This document shows, piece after piece, positions 59,460-61,742 of a stretch of DNA of 61,742 nucleotides. The notes under the pieces were generated by a model. It ran no database searches, was not told the origin of the DNA, and was given only the letters and a program-made list of their open reading frames with translations. The DNA is from JAIOPA01 sp046076045 (lineage in GTDB: Bacteria > Eisenbacteria > RBG-16-71-46), in NCBI GenBank assembly GCA_046076045.1, contig JBJTRI010000083.1:1-61742 (forward strand), read 5' to 3'. The position numbers were made by a program, and so were the translations under genes. Numbering within the stretch: position 1 is the stretch's first letter; each line of letters begins with the position of its first letter.

Positions 59460-61133
59460 TCAGCGCGGGGCGCCGGGGACCGGCAGGGTCTTCATGAGCT
59501 CGCGATTCAGGAGCGGCTGGTAGGCCTGCACGAGCGAGTCCGTGTAGGCCTGGAAGTGCGACTCCTGCGCCAGTTCGGTCGCGCTCCCGAGGAGGTTCGA
59601 GCGCAGGTTCTCGGGCAGGTCCGCGAACGACGGGGCGACCACGTCCTTCTCGATCATCTGCAGGATGCGCCAGCCCGTGCCGTGCGGTTCGGGGCCGGCC
59701 CAGCCGCCGACCGCCAGCGACTGCAGCGTGCCCACCGAGGCGGCCCACTCGGGGTCGGCAGCGGGGTCCACCACCGTGACCTCGCGCACCGTGAGTGCCG
59801 GGTCCACCGCGGCCACGGCCTCGACGAGCGAGCCCGAGGTGCGCGACTGCCCGAGCACGCGCAGCGTGGTCGCGCTGTCGGGCAGGTCGGCCACCGCGAA
59901 GCGCGCACGGCGCACCTGCACGAAGCGGTCGCGGACCTGCTGCCAAACGGCCTCGACCTCCCGCGGCCCCGCGGGCGGCGCGGCCGCGACGATGCCCTGG
60001 TACATGGACTCGAGCAGGAACTGGTCGCGCCGGTTGCGCAGGTCGCGGGCCACCTCGGGCTCCTCGTGCAGGTGCCGGCGGCGCGCCTCGGCCATGAAGA
60101 CGCGCATCATGACCTGCTGCTCGATCCACATCTCGATCGCGACGGTGGAGTTGCCGCGCGGGCGCAGGGTGTTGGTGTCCTCGAAGTCGTCGAGCGCGTC
60201 GCCCAGTGTGTACACCTGGGTCGCGCGGCCGTCGAACCACGTCGCGAGCACCTGCTGGCGGACAGCGGAGTCGGGCTGCCAGGGCTCGCTCGGCTGGATG
60301 GCGCGGAACACGGTCTGCGCGCCCTCGAGCTGCGGCGTGAACGCGTACTCCTGCTTGAGCGTGGCGTAGGCGCGGTCGAACGCCGCGCGCTGCTTGCGCT
60401 GCCGCGCGAGGTCGAACATCGCGGCACGCTGGGCCTCCCACGTGCCCGACTCGCGCGGGGTGCGTTCGGTCACCACCATCACGAACCACCCCTCGCGCCC
60501 CGAGTACGGCCCGCCGACGGTGCCGATCGGCAGCGTGCGCAGTGCGGCGTCGAGCGGGTCCGGGAGCGAGCCCGGCGGGACGGGACCCATGTCGCCGTCG
60601 GGCGGCAGCAGGCCCGAGAGCGCGGCGTCGGCATTGACCTCGAGGAACGCCTGGTTCCACGACGCCCCGGCGCGTTGCTTGGCCTCGAGCCGCTCGATGG
60701 CGCGCTCGGCGCCCTTGCGATCCGAGCGGTAGAGCAGGAGTACGTGGGCATCCTGCTTGCGCGCCTCGTAGAGCGCCAGCGCTTCGGCCTCGGAGACGCG
60801 CTGCGCCTGCGGTGCCATGCGGCCCACCAGACCCTGCACGAGCAGACGGCGCTCGTTCTGCATCTCGCTGTTGCGCACCACCGCCGAGGTGTCGAACCCG
60901 TTGCGATGCGCCAGCTCCAGCATGATCGCGCGCCGCAGCAGGTCGTCGAGCAGTTCGCCCCGCGCGTCGGCCGAGGTCGCGTAGGTGGACTGCGAGCCGG
61001 CCGCGGCCCGCTCGTAGTCGGCCACGGTGACGGTCTGCGACGTGGTCTGGATGAGGACCGGGCTGTCCGAGCTGCACCCGGTGGCGAACAGGGCCAGCAC
61101 CAGCGCGCAGCGGATCGGGGCGGGGATCTTCAC
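59460..61133 (-). CDS. Parvulin/SurA-like lipoprotein (PpiC-type peptidyl-prolyl isomerase)
   Basis: 557 residues. GTG start at 61133 with GAGGAA upstream; lipoprotein signal IRCALVLALFATGCSS. A SurA-type N-terminal helical region (ELLDDLLRRAIMLELAHRNGF) precedes a parvulin-like region (~residues 130-240: AHVLLLYRSDRKGAERAIERLEAKQRAGASWNQAFLEVN, in part; DGDMGPVPPGSLPDPLDAAL, PYSGREGWFVMVV) and a second half with parvulin-like elements (SVGTLQSLAVGGWAGPEPHGTGW, ILQMIEKD). It differs clearly from the other SurA-like protein. Probably a folding factor anchored to the outer or inner membrane. The gene is convergent with the LytTR regulator. Confidence 0.8.
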   Translation of the reverse strand: MKIPAPIRCALVLALFATGCSSDSPVLIQTTSQTVTVADYERAAAGSQSTYATSADARGELLDDLLRRAIMLELAHRNGFDTSAVVRNSEMQNERRLLVQGLVGRMAPQAQRVSEAEALALYEARKQDAHVLLLYRSDRKGAERAIERLEAKQRAGASWNQAFLEVNADAALSGLLPPDGDMGPVPPGSLPDPLDAALRTLPIGTVGGPYSGREGWFVMVVTERTPRESGTWEAQRAAMFDLARQRKQRAAFDRAYATLKQEYAFTPQLEGAQTVFRAIQPSEPWQPDSAVRQQVLATWFDGRATQVYTLGDALDDFEDTNTLRPRGNSTVAIEMWIEQQVMMRVFMAEARRRHLHEEPEVARDLRNRRDQFLLESMYQGIVAAAPPAGPREVEAVWQQVRDRFVQVRRARFAVADLPDSATTLRVLGQSRTSGSLVEAVAAVDPALTVREVTVVDPAADPEWAASVGTLQSLAVGGWAGPEPHGTGWRILQMIEKDVVAPSFADLPENLRSNLLGSATELAQESHFQAYTDSLVQAYQPLLNRELMKTLPVPGAPR

Positions 61134-61221
61134 GGGCGTGTTCCTCGTGGGTGGTGGTCGTGCTCCGTTCGGGCGAGGGTATGCGGTGCCCCGGCCGCGC
61201 GGCAAGCAGGCGCGGTGCGGT

Positions 61222-61742
61222 TCAGCGGGCGCGGCGTGTGGCCAGCAGGCGCTCGATCGCGTCGGCCGCGCCCTCGGCACCGGGTTCGTGGCGGACGCGC
61301 TCGGCCACCTCGCGCGCACGCCCCACCACCGCGGGGTCCGCGAGCAGCGCCGCGAGCTCGCGCACGAACGCCGCGGCGCTCACGCGCGAGCGCGGCAGCG
61401 TGCGGCCCACGCCGAGCCGTACCACGCGCATGGCGTTGTCGGGTTGGTCGTGGCTGAACGGCACCACCAGCGTGGGGCGCCCGGCGCGCAGGGCCTGGGC
61501 CGTGGTCCCGATGCCGCCCTGGTGCACCACCGCGCACGCGGGCGGCATGACCTCGGAGTGCGGCGCATACGGCACGCGCACGACGGGGTCGGCGCTCGTC
61601 ACCACGGCGAGGTCGGGCACGCCCGCGACCGGGTTGCGGTCCTCGATCCCGGTGAGCAGCACCGCGCGGCGTCGCAGTGCTCGTGCGGCTGCCGCAGCGT
61701 GGTCGTAGAAGCGACCCGCGGTGAACACCGCCGACGAACCGA
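61222..61742 (-). CDS. Glycosyltransferase (UGT/MGT family 1-type), C-terminal part
   Basis: Cut by the right window edge; the frame is open to base 61742. About 173 residues of the nucleotide-sugar-binding domain are visible. The segment CAVVHQGGIGTTAQALRAGRPTLVVPFSHDQPDNA (shortened: VVHQGGIGTTAQALRAG) is the UGT/MGT signature that grips the UDP- or TDP-sugar. GVPDLAVVTSADPVVRVPYAPHSEVMPPA (in part) precedes it. The start lies outside the window. Such enzymes decorate glycolipids or natural products; none of the neighbours identifies the acceptor. Confidence 0.87.
   Translation of the reverse strand, partial: GSSAVFTAGRFYDHAAAAARALRRRAVLLTGIEDRNPVAGVPDLAVVTSADPVVRVPYAPHSEVMPPACAVVHQGGIGTTAQALRAGRPTLVVPFSHDQPDNAMRVVRLGVGRTLPRSRVSAAAFVRELAALLADPAVVGRAREVAERVRHEPGAEGAADAIERLLATRRAR

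Overview
This is a very GC-rich bacterial chromosome segment (clearly above 70% G+C by eye) with dense coding, many 4-bp ATGA/GTGA overlaps, frequent GTG and one TTG start, and almost no AT-rich DNA. Outer-membrane genes (two OmpA-type proteins with thrombospondin type 3 repeats, SurA-like chaperones, an AsmA-like protein, lipoproteins) show a diderm. The mix of M16 peptidase pairs, TSP3-OmpA proteins, a choice-of-anchor/cytochrome protein, FtsEX-EnvC and RicT next to holB suggests an uncultured FCB-like or neighbouring phylum (Candidatus Eisenbacteria would fit). That placement is inference only. No rRNA, tRNA, CRISPR array, insertion sequence or phage gene was seen.

Layout. 1-2902: end of a phosphate uptake operon (pstC'-pstA-pstB-phoU). 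7848-2907 (minus): an XRE regulator, HlyD-type adaptor, ABC ATPase, ABC-2 permease and NnrS-like protein in one tightly overlapped operon. 7931-8229: a degenerate tandem repeat of about 27 bp. 8303-13451: active/inactive M16 peptidase pair, MFS transporter and thiL. 13545-16329: a secreted cytochrome-c-like protein, an outer-membrane barrel carrying one CxxCH motif, and YceI. 16298-25228: ogt, an ICMT-like methyltransferase, a DUF2231-like membrane protein, a retropepsin-like protein, an M20 amidohydrolase, and map flanked by two TSP3-OmpA paralogues. 25367-33457: KDPG aldolase, AsmA-like, a debranching-enzyme relative, a YibQ-like deacetylase relative and a Cys-rich secreted protein. 33569-38418: a two-component system with a lipoprotein, rsmA and a HEAT-repeat membrane protein.

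38578-43387 is the most unusual block: two alpha/beta-hydrolases with abnormal nucleophile elbows, an acyl-CoA dehydrogenase, an amino-acid-type adenylation enzyme and a free carrier protein, behind a promoter with a perfect TTGACA box. It resembles both the hydrolase/ligase/carrier set linked to exosortase A loci and the adenylation/carrier/dehydrogenase trio that desaturates carrier-bound amino acids.

43403-61742: tatD-metG; an ECF-like sigma factor with a membrane partner and an ABC-2 exporter; ricT, holB; envC-ftsX-ftsE; two parvulin-type chaperones on either side of a PDZ/LytS-type kinase and LytTR regulator; and the end of a glycosyltransferase.

A recurring regulatory theme is a TANNNT-like or NANNCT -10 box ending 6-7 bp before the start codon of genes that lack a Shine-Dalgarno sequence, which points to common leaderless transcription.
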